Source: Euonymus europaeus (lineage: Eukaryota; Streptophyta; Magnoliopsida; Celastrales; Celastraceae). From it: a stretch of DNA of 64,000 bases. Made by a program: the position numbers and the translations under genes. The notes beneath the pieces were generated by a model. It was not told the origin of the DNA. It did no database searches and was given only the letters and a program-made list of their open reading frames with translations. Every line of letters begins with the position of its first letter. Within the stretch, counting starts at the first letter, position 1. This document shows positions 50,496 to 63,113 of the stretch, in pieces. Location of the stretch: assembly GCA_963580455.1 (NCBI GenBank), contig OY756970.1:16554001-16618000 (forward strand). Reading direction: 5' to 3'.

Positions 50496-52129
50496 TTTTC
50501 TAACAATTTTGATGGGAAGATGGTAAGAATTTTGTCAGTGCATGCTGATAAGAGAATAATTTACAGAAATGTGCAATTTGACATCATTTGTTTCTCTAAT
50601 ATGTTTTTTACTTTTTCTAGTCTATCAATAAAGTTGACCACTTTTCATTCTCCATCTTACCTTATGGCATGTGCTCGGGTCTACATATGTACAGCAATGG
50701 CTAACATAACCCCAAGATTTCTCCACAAGAAAAAAAAAGACATGGCACAAATGTTGACTATCATCTGTTTTTTCCCCATTATGTGGTTTATAGGGTTGCC
50801 TGCAGAAAGAACGTGAAAATTCAGTCAAACATAGTTCACAAACTACATATGCATGAACAGTCTTTGAAGTGCTTGACTAAATATGAGTAGGAAGCCTGGA
50901 TGATCCCTAAAATTTAAGAAGCATAAGTTGCATCTTCTGTTCCAAGCCTAAACTATTTGTTCCTTCTGCTGTTCTCCAATAGTATATTATTGGTCCCCTA
51001 CATTGTTGTTAAAAAGAGAATAACCCCTGTTGACCTTTGATATCAAGTGGAAAGAAATACGACAAGATTTGATTTCAAGGGCTGAACTCACTCTCTGTAC
51101 CATTACTGCCCTTGCCAAAGCCAAAAGGACTAACAAACAGATGGTCAGCAGCTAACAGGACAGCCACAAAAATAGAAAGGTCCCCAACTGCATTTCTGAC
51201 TCTCTTTCAGTAGTTTTAGTCCCCCCTTGCACAGCCCCAAAAACCTAGACCCTTCATTCTTCTTTTCAGGGTACCCCCTTGTGTTGCCTCTCTGGGACCA
51301 GGCAAGCAAAATTAGAGCCAAACATCAACAACCCATCAATGGATTGGCTTCCTGCAGGGGGGTCCCTCACAAGTCACAACAACTACTTGGGCACTTGAAA
51401 TAAAAGAATTAAACATAACTATCAAGTATCAACAGTTGTGAATGTCTCAAACGTTAAAATCTCTCCCACAAATTTCAAATCCAAATGCAACAAAACAAGG
51501 ACTCCAAAATGAAGCCTTCAGCCAACCAATTTTTAAAGCATGTGAAGTAGAAAACATCTACAAAAATCCATACAAAGGACTCCCGACGTTACCCGACCAA
51601 ATGTATCTTCTGAAGAAAGGAGTCCAATTAGTCCTTCAACAGCAGCAATCAAGGACACCGAATGATGAAAATTGCATTTCATTACCCATATTTCAGAACA
51701 CTTTTGTAAGAACAAAGTGTGCAGATGAATAAGAACAAAGATGGGAGATTCCATGATAGCTACAGAAAGGCATGCAGTAGCGAGAGAACTGTGGCATTGA
51801 GAATAAAGCTGGCTAATTTTGGATTTGTCTTCTTGTTTCCTTGCATATAATTTCTTCTACATAATTGCAGACACAAAATACGTGCTTAATAAAAGTTAAT
51901 ACATAAACCCAAGTGAATTAAGTTAACATTTCTTTTTTTATCTTTCACTAGGTACAACAAAAAAGATGTCAATGTTCCTACTTTAATGACTAATAAGTCA
52001 TTTAAATCCTACACAATCCATTATGAAATGGGCAGTGTGTGACACAAAATCAGGCTACATAATAGCAATAATGCCTAAAACATCTTTCTTTTCTTCAACT
52101 TCTAATTGTTCTACTTTTTTTGTCTGCCT
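50496..52129. other. Spacer between converging EXLA copy 2 and LOG
   Basis: A 96-codon plus-strand frame at 51442-51732 (MSQTLKSLPQ...) matches no family I know and has no visible promoter; I do not call it a gene. The LOG 3' UTR presumably enters from the right. Confidence 0.5.
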
Positions 52130-53496
52130 TTATAGAGCTATTTCAGTCTGCAAAGTGGAGGCATTGAACCCCACCTGTTGCAATGGTGATGTTGGTGGTT
52201 GCTGCTGCTCAACTTCCCACATTATTTTTGCTATACCTCCATCATGCACAGGCACATAATCCTGATTAAAACAAAAGGCAAAAAAAATGCGTGTAACCAT
52301 TCAGAAGAAAGGATGATTTACATAGAAAAGGTGAGACACCAAGATGGGAAAACTGAATTAAGATTCTGTGTAAAACCAGATTGTCTTTCCCACGTAAGCA
52401 ACACAACAAACACTTTCAGAACTACAAAAATGGTGCAAAACCCACCTCCAGTTTCTGAACAAGTTCTTTGGCATTTGTTGCTGAGACAAAGAGGTTGCGC
52501 TGGGAGGGTTTGATGAAGCCATCATCAACAGCATTGTCAATGAAAGTGAGCAGGGAGTTGTAATAACCATCGACGTTAAGTAAACCAACCTGGTTGACAC
52601 TCAAAAAGTTGAGCTCCAGGTTTATGCTAAGAAGATATCTGGTTACTATATCAATATTTGCATATACTTACAGGCTTGTCATGGATTCCCAGTTGGGCCC
52701 AGGTGATCACTTCCAACAGCTCCTCCAAAGTTCCATACCCACCTGAAATCCAAGAAAGTAGAATCAAAGACTGAACATCATCATAGATGCTCTAGAAAAC
52801 CAAAATAAAAGATAGAAAAAGAAACTGTTCGATGGAATGAAAGGGACAGGGGACCTGGTAGGGCAATGAAGCAATCAGAATGACGGACCATCTCAGCCTT
52901 CCTTTGGTGCATGTCTGCCACTGGCCTTACCTCTCCAACTGTTTCTCCAGTTATCTAGGCTCCACAACAAAAATGATAAAAATACAATCTCAAGACATAA
53001 AGGAGCTTTCAAAAGGACCAAACTTTCAAGACTACATCGACTATATGTTATACCTCTTTCGACATCAAAGTTCTGGGTATGATTCTGTAGCAAAAACCCA
53101 ACAAGAAAAATTAGGCAAAATTTTGATCAACAAACGAAAATAAAAGTAATACCCGATTCATAAGTTGTATAATACCCACCCAAGAACACGTCCTCCAGCA
53201 TCATGAACAGCTTGAGAAACCAAACCCATCAATCCAATACTCCCTCCTCCGTACACAAGATCAAGCCTCCGAGACACCTTCATGAACAATAATGAAGAAT
53301 CTATTCATGGGTTTATAGACTTCAAAGCTAATACTTCTGAAAACGCAACATCAAACCAGAGATTTTATGTATCACATACCAGTTCTTGAGCTAAATCAAT
53401 GGCAGCATCTCTGTAGCAGTCCCTCTTCCCAGTACTGCTACCACAGAAAACACAAACACTCTTGAATCTAGAGTCCTTCACAAGTTTCCCTTCCAT
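52130..53496 (-). CDS. LOG: Cytokinin riboside 5'-monophosphate phosphoribohydrolase, LOG family
   Basis: Seven exons on the minus strand: 53380-53496, 53180-53277, 53054-53084, 52855-52954, 52672-52742, 52446-52589 and 52130-52261. They join to 230 residues. LOG enzymes release free active cytokinin bases from the nucleotide form in one step, in cytosol and nucleus. The diagnostic motif PGGYGTLEE is at residues 115-123, preceded by [29 protein letters not shown] near 48-57 helps form the Rossmann-like fold. The 31-bp third exon ([10 protein letters not shown]) is easy to miss but needed for phase. The tail ...[14 protein letters not shown] resembles the LOG5/LOG7 side of the family from memory; the exact member is uncertain. 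Confidence 0.93.
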
Positions 53497-56143
53497 TTTC
53501 CACTCCCTGTAAGTTATGTTCACTAGCTGTTTGTTACAAGTCTCAAACGGATTATACCTGCAAGGGAGCCCCAGTTAACCGTGCGTGTATTGTGCACTGT
53601 GGACACTATTGCAGAAACTAGTACTATCTCCCACCATATATATACACACACACAAACACAGACACAAAATATATTAATATAAACCATAAATCAAAATTGG
53701 TTATATAAAAAGAAATTGAAAAGGTGCAGAAAGACAAAAGAGAGACAGAAAGGGTGCCTCAATCGTTGACAGGTGTCCTAATGTATTGCCTGAATCGTAG
53801 AACTTTCGTGTTTATTGCTTGTAGCATATGCCTTGATCCAATCACTCTCTCTCTCTTCTTCTCTCGCTCTATATCTCTGCGTGTGTGATTTTAATGCACC
53901 AAATCATAACTTGGCGTGTGAAAACACGTGCAGAGCAGCAGGGCTAACCTATCTGCTGCTGCATCAAATCAAGATAATCAAGGTTTTGTTATTAGCTTTG
54001 TGTGCACCAGGCCAGACCCATGAGAGGAACGGAGAGGCATGTCCATTGCAGTCTGTTTTAACGATGATTGGGCGCTGATGATAACTTGTTAATCACATAA
54101 TTTAGAGAACCAATAAAAAGCTAGCCCACTCTAGAGAATTTTTGTTCACACACTAAAGCAATGTGGTCACTCACAGGTCACAAGTAAAAGCCTGTTCAAA
54201 GATTATTAATTATTATAAATAAAATCCTGAAATAATTATTAAAATAACTTACCACGCACCACCAAATTAGGTGTGGCAAAAAAAAAAAAAAGGTTTCCGA
54301 TTGGACAATATAGATATTTTATGAAATATTTATGTCTTGATCTTGATTGTTTTGAATTTTCAAATCTATTTAATTTATTATATTCAGATTAATTTAAATT
54401 CAAACAATTAAAACGGACAATAATTTCATCTGGGTTAGAATTTGGACAACTATATCAGACAATTTTTTTATTTTTTTTGCATGCTTTAAACTAGACAACA
54501 TCTTTGTGTTTGGTTTGGAAATATAACTCGTGACTTAATTTAATCTGAGTATCTCAATTAATCTGAGTCTAATTCATTACAAAATGCAACACAGCAATTA
54601 ATTAACATCAAATCAAGGATTAATTTTGTAAAGAAAATTGAGGCTTGAAGGTGCAAGTAGTTGTAGCAGCCATGCCATGCGTGCAACCACATCCATGAAG
54701 TCAAATTATAAAACTCAACACGTTCGTTCATAATATTGGATGTTCATTTGGTTTGGGGAAACCCAAACCCTAAGCGCTTGCAGTAGTGTTAAGTTAAGGT
54801 ATATTTTTGTTGATATTGTTGTATTGATAGATGTATTTTATTAATGTGATTAAATATGTAATTTAATTTTTTAATTATATAAGTAAGACTCGATATTAAT
54901 TTTAGTAAGAAAAAAATAAATAAATGAAATGTCAATGACTTTATTAATGGAAGGGAAAAAATTATATTTAAAAATATGTTTTGTCAAAATAATTATATTA
55001 AAAAAATGCGTTTTACTGAATAAATATGTGGGATTTAATTAAAAGGTTAATAGGATATTAGTTTTGTATACTGTGGTTGCGCAACCTTTATAAAGAGATC
55101 ACACAGTTATTGTACTGATTGACTGATTGTGATGGGCTATGCAGCAACTTATGATTTGCCTACTACTATATATCTATTTATAGGGTTGGGTAGGGACTAA
55201 TCAAACATTATATAGCATGTAATGTAATGTAGGTATTAAATGTCAATGTACCCTCTTTTGAGGTTACACGTGTCACTGACCCAGTAGTATGATCAACTAG
55301 TGCTGGGGATCGAGGATTTGGTCCCACCAAATATGTATTTTTGATTTCTACATCGATCGCACGGTTGGGAGAGAATTTGTTCATCCAGATTTCTACATTA
55401 TTATTTGCGAATTCAATACGACATATTCGTATGTTTATATACATAGCATTGATAGAAAGTCAGAAACCATTTCTTCTTCTCGGATTTTGTTTTTTGAATT
55501 TTGCTTCTCCATTTATGAAAGCAGCATGTGTGCAATTAATAATGAATTAGACAGGTTACAGGTTACAGCTGCTGCCAAGACTATAAATATAATGCCATTT
55601 AAATGGTGAAAACAGCCCAACGGCGCAATCATAAAACAAGACTTCAATGGCCGCCATTTACATTGCTTGCGTCGTCATATCATATACTTGGAGAACCACC
55701 GTAAGATCCTGTCAGGGAGAAGCCAGGAAGGCATATGAGGAGTGGCAACCAGTCTTAAATTTATTACGATACGATTAAGTTAGCGGGATTCAGAGGCCTC
55801 GAATTTTATTTAGAGAGTATTAAATGTATGGGCTCTTTAACTTGTGATTTCACTTTCATATAATAAAATTTATAATTATCATTAAAGACTTTTAACTAAC
55901 ATTACATAAATTAACAAATATTCAAACAATTCGACAATTGTCAATTCAATAAAAATAATCACTATCAAATTGATAAAGAAATTGTGTGATTATGATGAAT
56001 CAACCGAGTAAAAATTTAAATGAACTTTAAAAAAACTCATATCCATTCAAGAAACTAATGACTAAGATAGTATTTTTCAATTTCAGAATGATCTAAATTG
56101 AAAATTTAGGGAAGTCTTTCTAAAACTTTGCCTATATTTTGCC
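53497..56143. other. LOG upstream region and long AT-rich spacer
   Basis: A TA/CA-rich microsatellite lies near 53636-53660, plausibly in the LOG promoter or 5' UTR region. The rest is AT-rich, with no gene and no repeat I can name. Confidence 0.5.
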
Positions 56144-56377
56144 TTTTTTTTTTTTTTGAGGGGGTCAGCTGGACACTAGTGTGGATTCGCCATTTCCGAG
56201 AGGAGATACAGACTATCTGGACAAATTACTTGCATGCTCAAATGGCCGTTAGGCCAACAAGTCACTAACACACCCAAGTCCAACCATCCGCGGCGCATCC
56301 GTGCGGATGTTTCGATTCAAATTTAGGTGAACATATACCTCATTGATTCTCAAACCACTGGACCATGCAAGTGGGGA
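56144..56377 (-). mobile_element. Decayed tRNA-derived SINE with A tail
   Basis: On the minus strand a perfect box A match TGGTCCAGTGG (plus 56355-56365) is followed about 40 bp later by a weak box B (TTTGAATCG). The element ends in a 14-A tail (plus-strand T run 56144-56157). No target duplication is clear. Order and size fit a SINE; the family is unknown. Confidence 0.6.
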
Positions 56378-58713
56378 TAAAATTCAATCATATTATATAC
56401 TTTTATTGTATGTAGTGTATATATAGATAGTTCCATTAAATGTTTTTGGAAAAGTACTATAAAAATATAAACAATCCCTGAACTTAATGTTGTTCAATAA
56501 TTTAATGAGATTGACATACCCTATACTACTACTTTTATCAGTTTATGACTTGATCCTACCTTTATTGTTGTGTTTACGTACCAAATTTTCTTCCTAGGAT
56601 AGGGGAAGTGAAAAGCAAACTGACCACCCTTTTCAAAGTGGGTACTTGGAAATTCAAACTGAATATATATGTTCCATTGTTATTGGAGTTGGCATTTAAG
56701 AATTCAAAGTGAACTTTATTACAAGAATGTGTCTTCGGTGTGTACATATATCTATATAAGAATGGAAATAGTTGATGCATGCAGCCATGCAGTTGGGCAG
56801 TTGACTTGGGTCAAAGACTTGAGTTGACTGGGTCAAACATTAAATACACTTGTTGTTTACATAATTAAGATAAGGCTCTTTTGCTGCCTAACTAAAGTCT
56901 AAAGATGCATTCGCAAAATTGATTAATACCTAATTTTAACCCTATATGGATACAAGTAAATTATTCGAAAGCATCTACTTCTAGACATGGAATAATATTA
57001 TAATATTATATTATGCCATATACAGGGACTGGAGGTTCCTTTCATTGAAAATGTTACAGGTAAATTACCACCTTTGATGCCTCTTATTGAAAAAGCAAGT
57101 CTCAACTGCCTTTGATGGGCTTGACAAATCTAGCCAGCCTATCTGGGTGTGAATTTTATGGGCTCAGAAATCATCATATTGGGCAAAACCAGGGCTTTAA
57201 CTCCAACAGCAAAAACAAGTTATGGGCTTCTGTTTCAAATAGGGACCTGTACATATATGTCAATTTTCACGTATGGATTGGATTGGATGGATGGATGGAT
57301 TGTGGGCCATGGACTTGTCGCCGCTACAAATTTTATTTGCACACAAGTCAAGAACTCTTGATTGATTAAGTTCAGAAAAAGTATTGAATGGCATGGATGG
57401 TTCACCTCGTGTGTTTAAACATTTGTACCGCTTATATTATGTCACGTATATTTTCAGATATTCTCAGGCGTTATTTTTGATATCAATTTATACTATGTCA
57501 GATATACTCTCAATTAAATAAACGTTTAATTAGTTACGCAAACTGTTTTGCCTCTTTTTTTTTTATTCCCCTTCCTGGGTTTATTAGTGTTTTCTTCTAT
57601 AATCTTTATTCTTGAAGGATTATGATTGTATATTGGTATTCCTCCATCATTGATGAGGGCAATATTAATATATGCCGAAGGTAAACCTGTTTCATATAAA
57701 ATAAAAATAAAAAAACGCTCAATTGTCCAAATTCAAACTTAGTGACAGTGTATGTCTCAATTGTCCAAATTTTACACACTCAGTGATGGTGACACCCAGT
57801 AGTAGACCTAGTTGACACATGACGGTGAATTCTTTACAACATACTTGAGACTTGAGTGATAGTAGCAGATCATTTCAGATCTAGCTCTTTTTGGGTGTTA
57901 TCTATCATTATTGTACTGATTTTCTTCAAGTTTCTAGTTTTTTACATGTTTGTTTGGTTGATCTTATCCACTGCATGGATAATTAGTTTCTTCCCATCTA
58001 GTGGGGTTTTATCTCTATTTAATGGAGCTTCGAGAGCTTTTTACTCATTCGGGAAAGTTCTAATGGAAATTTCCATTTCCTTAAAAAAAAAAAAAAAATA
58101 CTTGTGTGATCACTATGTCAGTATGTTGCAAGTATGTTATGTGTCATTAAAAAAAATATTTGGCTCAGTGATTTGTCCCTCGTTAAACTAGGTGATTTCA
58201 TTTCCACGCGCACGTACACTAAACAATGGCTAAAATTCAGTGTTGTCGGGCTGGGTTCTGAGTACTAGGTCTCAAGATGCTTATCTGTGATGTACCTGAA
58301 TTTTTTGGAGCTCGGAACGAAATCTAAAAATAGGGTCTCTTTTTTTAAAAAAAAGGAGGGTTTAAATTAGTTATTTTTTATTTTTAAGTTAAAAAAATAG
58401 GTTTGTGCTACTATAAAATCAGTATTTGTCTAATGACTGTAATCCGACACTGACAGAAACAAAAAAAAAATCATAAAACGAACATTAGAGAGAGATAAAA
58501 AAATAGGACTTAATTTTATTTTATTTTGAAATTAAAAACCACTGATAATACAAAAATGCTTTCTATATATTTCCCAATGCTCTGAATTATTCAACATTTC
58601 AACTGAATTGATTTTGATGATTTTTGGTATCCAACTATCCATACTAGCTAATACATATAGATATGATATCTATCAACATATTTAGGTATTGCAGTGGCAA
58701 TGACCCAGTTTTA
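56378..58713. other. AT-rich spacer downstream of EXLA copy 3
   Basis: A short direct repeat (CTCAATTGTCCAAATT) occurs near 57718 and 57754. No gene seen; frames at 57112-57369 overlap in two registers and look like chance. Confidence 0.5.
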
Positions 58714-60089
58714 TCATTTCCATTTCCCACTATCACAAGGTGAACAACCCTCCTGTGCAATATCAGTAATTTGAACTCCAGTGTCATAAACCACTCCATT
58801 TTTCCAGTCCTCGGGGAGCACTGCTTTCCGTGCCCAAATCCACTTCCCATCATACCCTGCCGTCACTACAAATCTGAATTGTAGTGCCCCAGCTGGAACC
58901 CTACTTGTGTCCCAAACTGCCCCATAGTTCCTGCTCATGAATCCCCAATTTATTGAACCCACCTGAAGTAAAAGCAACCCAATATCAGTATTAGTAATCC
59001 AAGCAAGCATCTTTTTCATATGGATTTTTGTGCGTTTTTGGGTCAATAGTTACCTTAGCAACATCTATGGCTACTACTTCTGTCTGTCCACCTTGATTCA
59101 GCAATTTTATTGCCAAGTAATTTGGTTTCTTGCTTGATTCTTCTACGCGTATTGCTAAGTTTTGGTTTTTGTAGTCACATGGTACCCTGCAACATGAAAA
59201 TATAATTGGGATTAACTTTAAGGTAACAATTCAATGTTTATCTATGAATATAATAGTCTGTATTTCGGACCGTTAATGCAATCAATGTGCCTGCCTGTTT
59301 GTCCCAACATATGACATGTAAAATTGGTCCACATTCAAAACTTTATGAATTATGTGGTGGGTGTAACAAAACCATTGAAAAATAAAATTTGATTATTACA
59401 TTATTGAAGTGTTAAAAAAATATTATTTAAAATAGGGTATGCTCACCTCTTGTATTCAACGTTCACTATACCATTTCTCAAGAGGTCTTTGTCCCTGCCC
59501 TGGCTAGCCATGGCTATGAAGGCTCTGCTGCTCAGAACAAAGTATGTTTCGTTATTGCGATTGAGATCAGTCAGCATCACTTTAGCTCCCTTGCTGCTAC
59601 AGAGAGCTGAGTTTTTGCATCTTATCTGCCATTGATAAGTCCACGATAAGTCCACAATCAAACATCGACAGTGATTATTAAGACCATATTATAAAGGGAA
59701 AGATGGAGGTATTGGAGACACAGACCTGAAAGCAAGCACCACAACCAGCTCCATCTTTGAAAAGTGAAGAAACACCAGCTGCAAGGTGTCCACCATTGAA
59801 GCCAATAGCCATGGGACCATACCCACAAGCCCCAGCTGCAACAGATCCACAAACCAAAAAATTCTCACTAAAATACCATCTGGGTCTGCCTTAAATTTCA
59901 ATTTTGATGTCAAAGATACAGTCATGGTATCGCCTAAACAAGACTCCAAATAAAGGGCAAAAAAAATTGGACCTTACCTGAAAGTGCAGATGCTTGGGAG
60001 AAATAAGCAGCTTTGGATTGATGCACACAGCGATCACAAGCGGTTGCAGAAGAGATAAGAATGAAGAGAAAACAAAACAAGATAGCCAT
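58714..60089 (-). CDS. Expansin-like A protein, copy 3
   Basis: Five exons on the minus strand: 59978-60089, 59726-59835, 59447-59625, 59054-59186 and 58714-58962. They join to 260 residues. This is the most canonical of the three copies: signal peptide 1-17, the EXLA-specific CDRC motif straight after, HQSKAAYFS, barrel domain GACGYGPMAIGF and GCGACFQIRC, then the second domain with SRNYGAVWDTSRVPAGALQF and PEDWKNGVVYDTG. All introns fall at the same places and phases as in copies 1 and 2, so the three share one ancestor. It is inverted relative to them, with LOG in between. Role as for EXLA: secreted wall protein of unproven activity. Confidence 0.94.
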
Positions 60090-60152
60090 TTTGGTTCTCC
60101 CGGTTGAGAATGAGAGGATTGTTGAATGTGGAGTGAAGGGAAAGAAGTGTGC

Positions 60153-60160
60153 TTTTTATA
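60153..60160 (-). promoter_or_regulatory. TATA box of EXLA copy 3
   Basis: TATAAAAA in gene direction, 64 bp before the ATG. Confidence 0.6.
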
Positions 60161-62046
60161 TGTAAGAAACAGAGCAGTAGTGCACAATGTCAAGGATGTG
60201 GACTACAGATCAGCATTTCCTAAATTGATTTCAGGATTGCTTTGACACGTGGTTTAATAAGAAGGGAAAGGAAGAGGAAGCGGCCTTTTACGGGTCGAGA
60301 AAAGAGAGAAATATGGGGGGATATGGATTGGGGGTCGGTCTGTCCACTGTCCACCGACTCTTTTTTGTGTCTCTGCACAAACAGGCAAACAGCTGGTGCT
60401 GTGCGAGAAGTGAGTGAGAACTCGAGATTTGTCCACTTTTGTAATGTGAACCGTTTTGCACCTTTGAACAGAAGTTTCTTCGCTGGTCCCATTCATGAGC
60501 ATTGAAAGACATAATTGATATACTAAAAGGGTTGGGGCGCCTACATTACATTAATTAAAAATATTAACTGATATATAAAAAATAACAAATACAAAGTATT
60601 TGAAGTGTAGACGATAAACACGTATTTTTGCAGGCATAAAAAATGAAATTCATATACAAATAATAACAGGTCAAGTAGGTGTTTGATCCGATGATATATA
60701 ATAGTGTCTCGTATTTGTATCAACGTTTTATCATAAATTTAGTTTTTTTCTTTAAAAAACTTACTATATGAGATTGATCCATGCACTAAAAACTTCACGT
60801 ATATGATTTTTAAGTATCTTTTAAAAAAACAAAATAATGTGGAAATTGATTTAATGCAGGCCGTGCAGTAGATTTTCTATCATTTTGAGGATTTGGGTTT
60901 TTATCATTTTAATGATGCTTACGCGTATTGTCCCAAACAATGCCGACATCACAAAAAGCAAAGGTAGGCCCTTTAGGATTACAATGGAATGGAGTTTGGT
61001 AGGAGATGAAGGGATAATTATTGCTTGTTAATGAGTGGAAGATAAGAACAAGCCACAAAAAGCCTCAATTGGAAGCCAAGCAATAATATTCATTGCCCCA
61101 AAATCAAGTTAACAGCTGTTGGAGGAATATAGGGTTGATATAACATGTGTCTTTTTTTTTTGTTTATTCAAAATAAAATGTTTTAATTTAATCACTTAAC
61201 TTTTGATTTTATGTCGATTTGTTCATTTGATATTTTTTAGTGACCTCAGACGGTCAATTCGCTCAGGTGTCGGTTTGACTAGATAGAAATCGTTAATATT
61301 TACAATTTTTTTCATTTTCTTTGAGTGACCAAAATGTAACACAAATTATTTTTCGGGGATCACGTTTACTATTATCTCCTTTGTTGTCTTCATTTTTCTG
61401 AGTCAAGTAATATATATATTACCGACATTTTTTCTTTCATGCGTTTGTGGAGTCCAGGTTTTCACACATAATTTGACCAAATACTCAGAAATTCATGCAG
61501 AACCAACAAAACATAGTCATCTTGTTAACTTGATTGGAGTGTTGAAACTTTATTTTTTTTGGATTTGATTCATTAACTTATTGAAGAAGGAAAAAAAATT
61601 AAAAACCAGAATGATATGTATCTATAAGAATTCATCTAAAGCTTTAAATTTATGATTTATTGAAACTATAATGATATATATAAAACCGTCCAAATCCAAC
61701 CACTCTACTCTACTGTTTTTTTTTTTTTTTTTTTTTTTCCACAGAAGTCAATTGTGGGATCCTTACAAAAAAGTATTTTTCTATGACTAGAGTATTTGAT
61801 TATGAGCAATCATCAGTTGGGGATCAATGCTTGCCCAGTGTAAACCACTCATATATGTGTGTGTGTGTGTCTGGATCCAGCTGCATCCATGCTATAAATT
61901 AATAGTTGAGTTTCAATAAAGTTGAACCCAAAGCAGCATCCCAATCGATGTCAAGTTGCGTCTGGTCATACAAAATCTGTTGGATGCATTTGGAGTACTC
62001 TCCCACTAACAAGTGCTACTAGAGTCGAATATAGCTATAATGTCGA

Positions 62047-62051
<5 letters not shown>
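60161..62051. other. EXLA copy 3 upstream region and AT-rich spacer
   Basis: A 25-28-bp T run lies at about 61712-61738 and a short (TG)n at 61856-61870. No gene seen. Confidence 0.5.

Positions 62052-62098
<47 letters not shown>
62052..62098. repeat. (TA)n microsatellite
   Basis: About 23 uninterrupted TA units. Confidence 0.95.
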
Positions 62099-62103
<5 letters not shown>

Positions 62104-62772
62104 TCATGCTCCTATGCGTAGGCTTGTGAAACACAAAATTTACGGACTTTTATTATTATCCGTTTGATGTATTGGACGACTGAGATTAAAACAATTAAAA
62201 TTCTACCCATTTATTGCGCAGACCCGAATCGAACAACACTCAAATCATCATTCTTAGTGATTCCACGTTTTGTGCAGACCTAAGTAGCTTCGCGATTCAA
62301 TCACCCACATGTAATTCCTCAGTTCGGCATATTTGCTTATCAAAGAAGCTTTCTTCCCCAGTCAAATTCCGACTTCGAAGCTTTTTTCATCGTCTCCTTC
62401 ACATGTGATTCATTGGTTCGGCATAACCATTCATCAACGAAGTTTTCTTGCCCTGAAGGTACCACCTAATTTGCATAATCCCAGAAAATCAAGGATTGTA
62501 CAAAATCATAAACATGGAATAAACCCATAAAGCATGGAATTAAACCAGAAATTAGAAGCGAAAACCGGATCGGAGAAATTTATTTGGAGAAAGTGATCGG
62601 AGGCAGCGATTTGTAGAAACCAAAACTTGTGTTCTTGAGACTGGATCGGACTAGATTTTCGTAATTTACTGAAAACTATGGTAAATGAGGTGCAAACGCG
62701 ATCTGATATGAATTGAAGAACGAAGTCGCGATCTGATCTGGAGAAGAAGGATGACGCAAACTGCATTGGTTA
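62099..62772. other. Spacer with a degenerate direct repeat
   Basis: Phrases around GTTCGGCATA...ATCAA-GAAG-TTTCTT occur at about 62322-62355 and 62416-62450. No gene identified; the minus-strand 86-codon frame at 62506-62766 resembles no family I know. Confidence 0.5.
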
Positions 62773-63113
62773 GGGCAACCACAATGGTTCCACACCTAAT
62801 GGCCCAACAATTTTGTTTTTGAGTCCCACATCTATCTCATAAAAACACAACTCTTAATACAATCAAATCAACATAACACATATTTCAATACTGCCACATT
62901 AACAAAACACATCTCCCAATACAAAATCATTATTCAACCCAACTATTTTCCTATCCTTCATATTATTCTCATCGAATTTACACTAAAATTAAGGCTGGAT
63001 CCGCATCACCAAAATACATATCTCAATATAACCACATTAACAAAACATATTTTTCAATACAGCCCATCAGCATAACACATTAACTTTATTGGCCAATTAA
63101 CTTTATAGTGCCC
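62773..63113. mobile_element. Small MITE flanked by TTA
   Basis: The left end GGGCAACCACAATGG and the reverse-complemented right end GGGCACTATAAAGTT form imperfect inverted repeats. TTA flanks both sides (62770-62772 and 63114-63116), the target duplication typical of PIF/Harbinger (Tourist-like) elements. The 341-bp interior repeats CCACATTAACAAAACA and is non-coding. Confidence 0.55.

Noticed and set aside
51442..51732. 96-codon plus-strand frame between EXLA copy 2 and LOG
   Set aside because: No recognised motif, no promoter seen, and an overlapping minus-strand frame of similar length; kept only as a note.
60242..60512. Four overlapping frames upstream of EXLA copy 3
   Set aside because: Several registers on both strands are open at once, a sign of local composition rather than coding.
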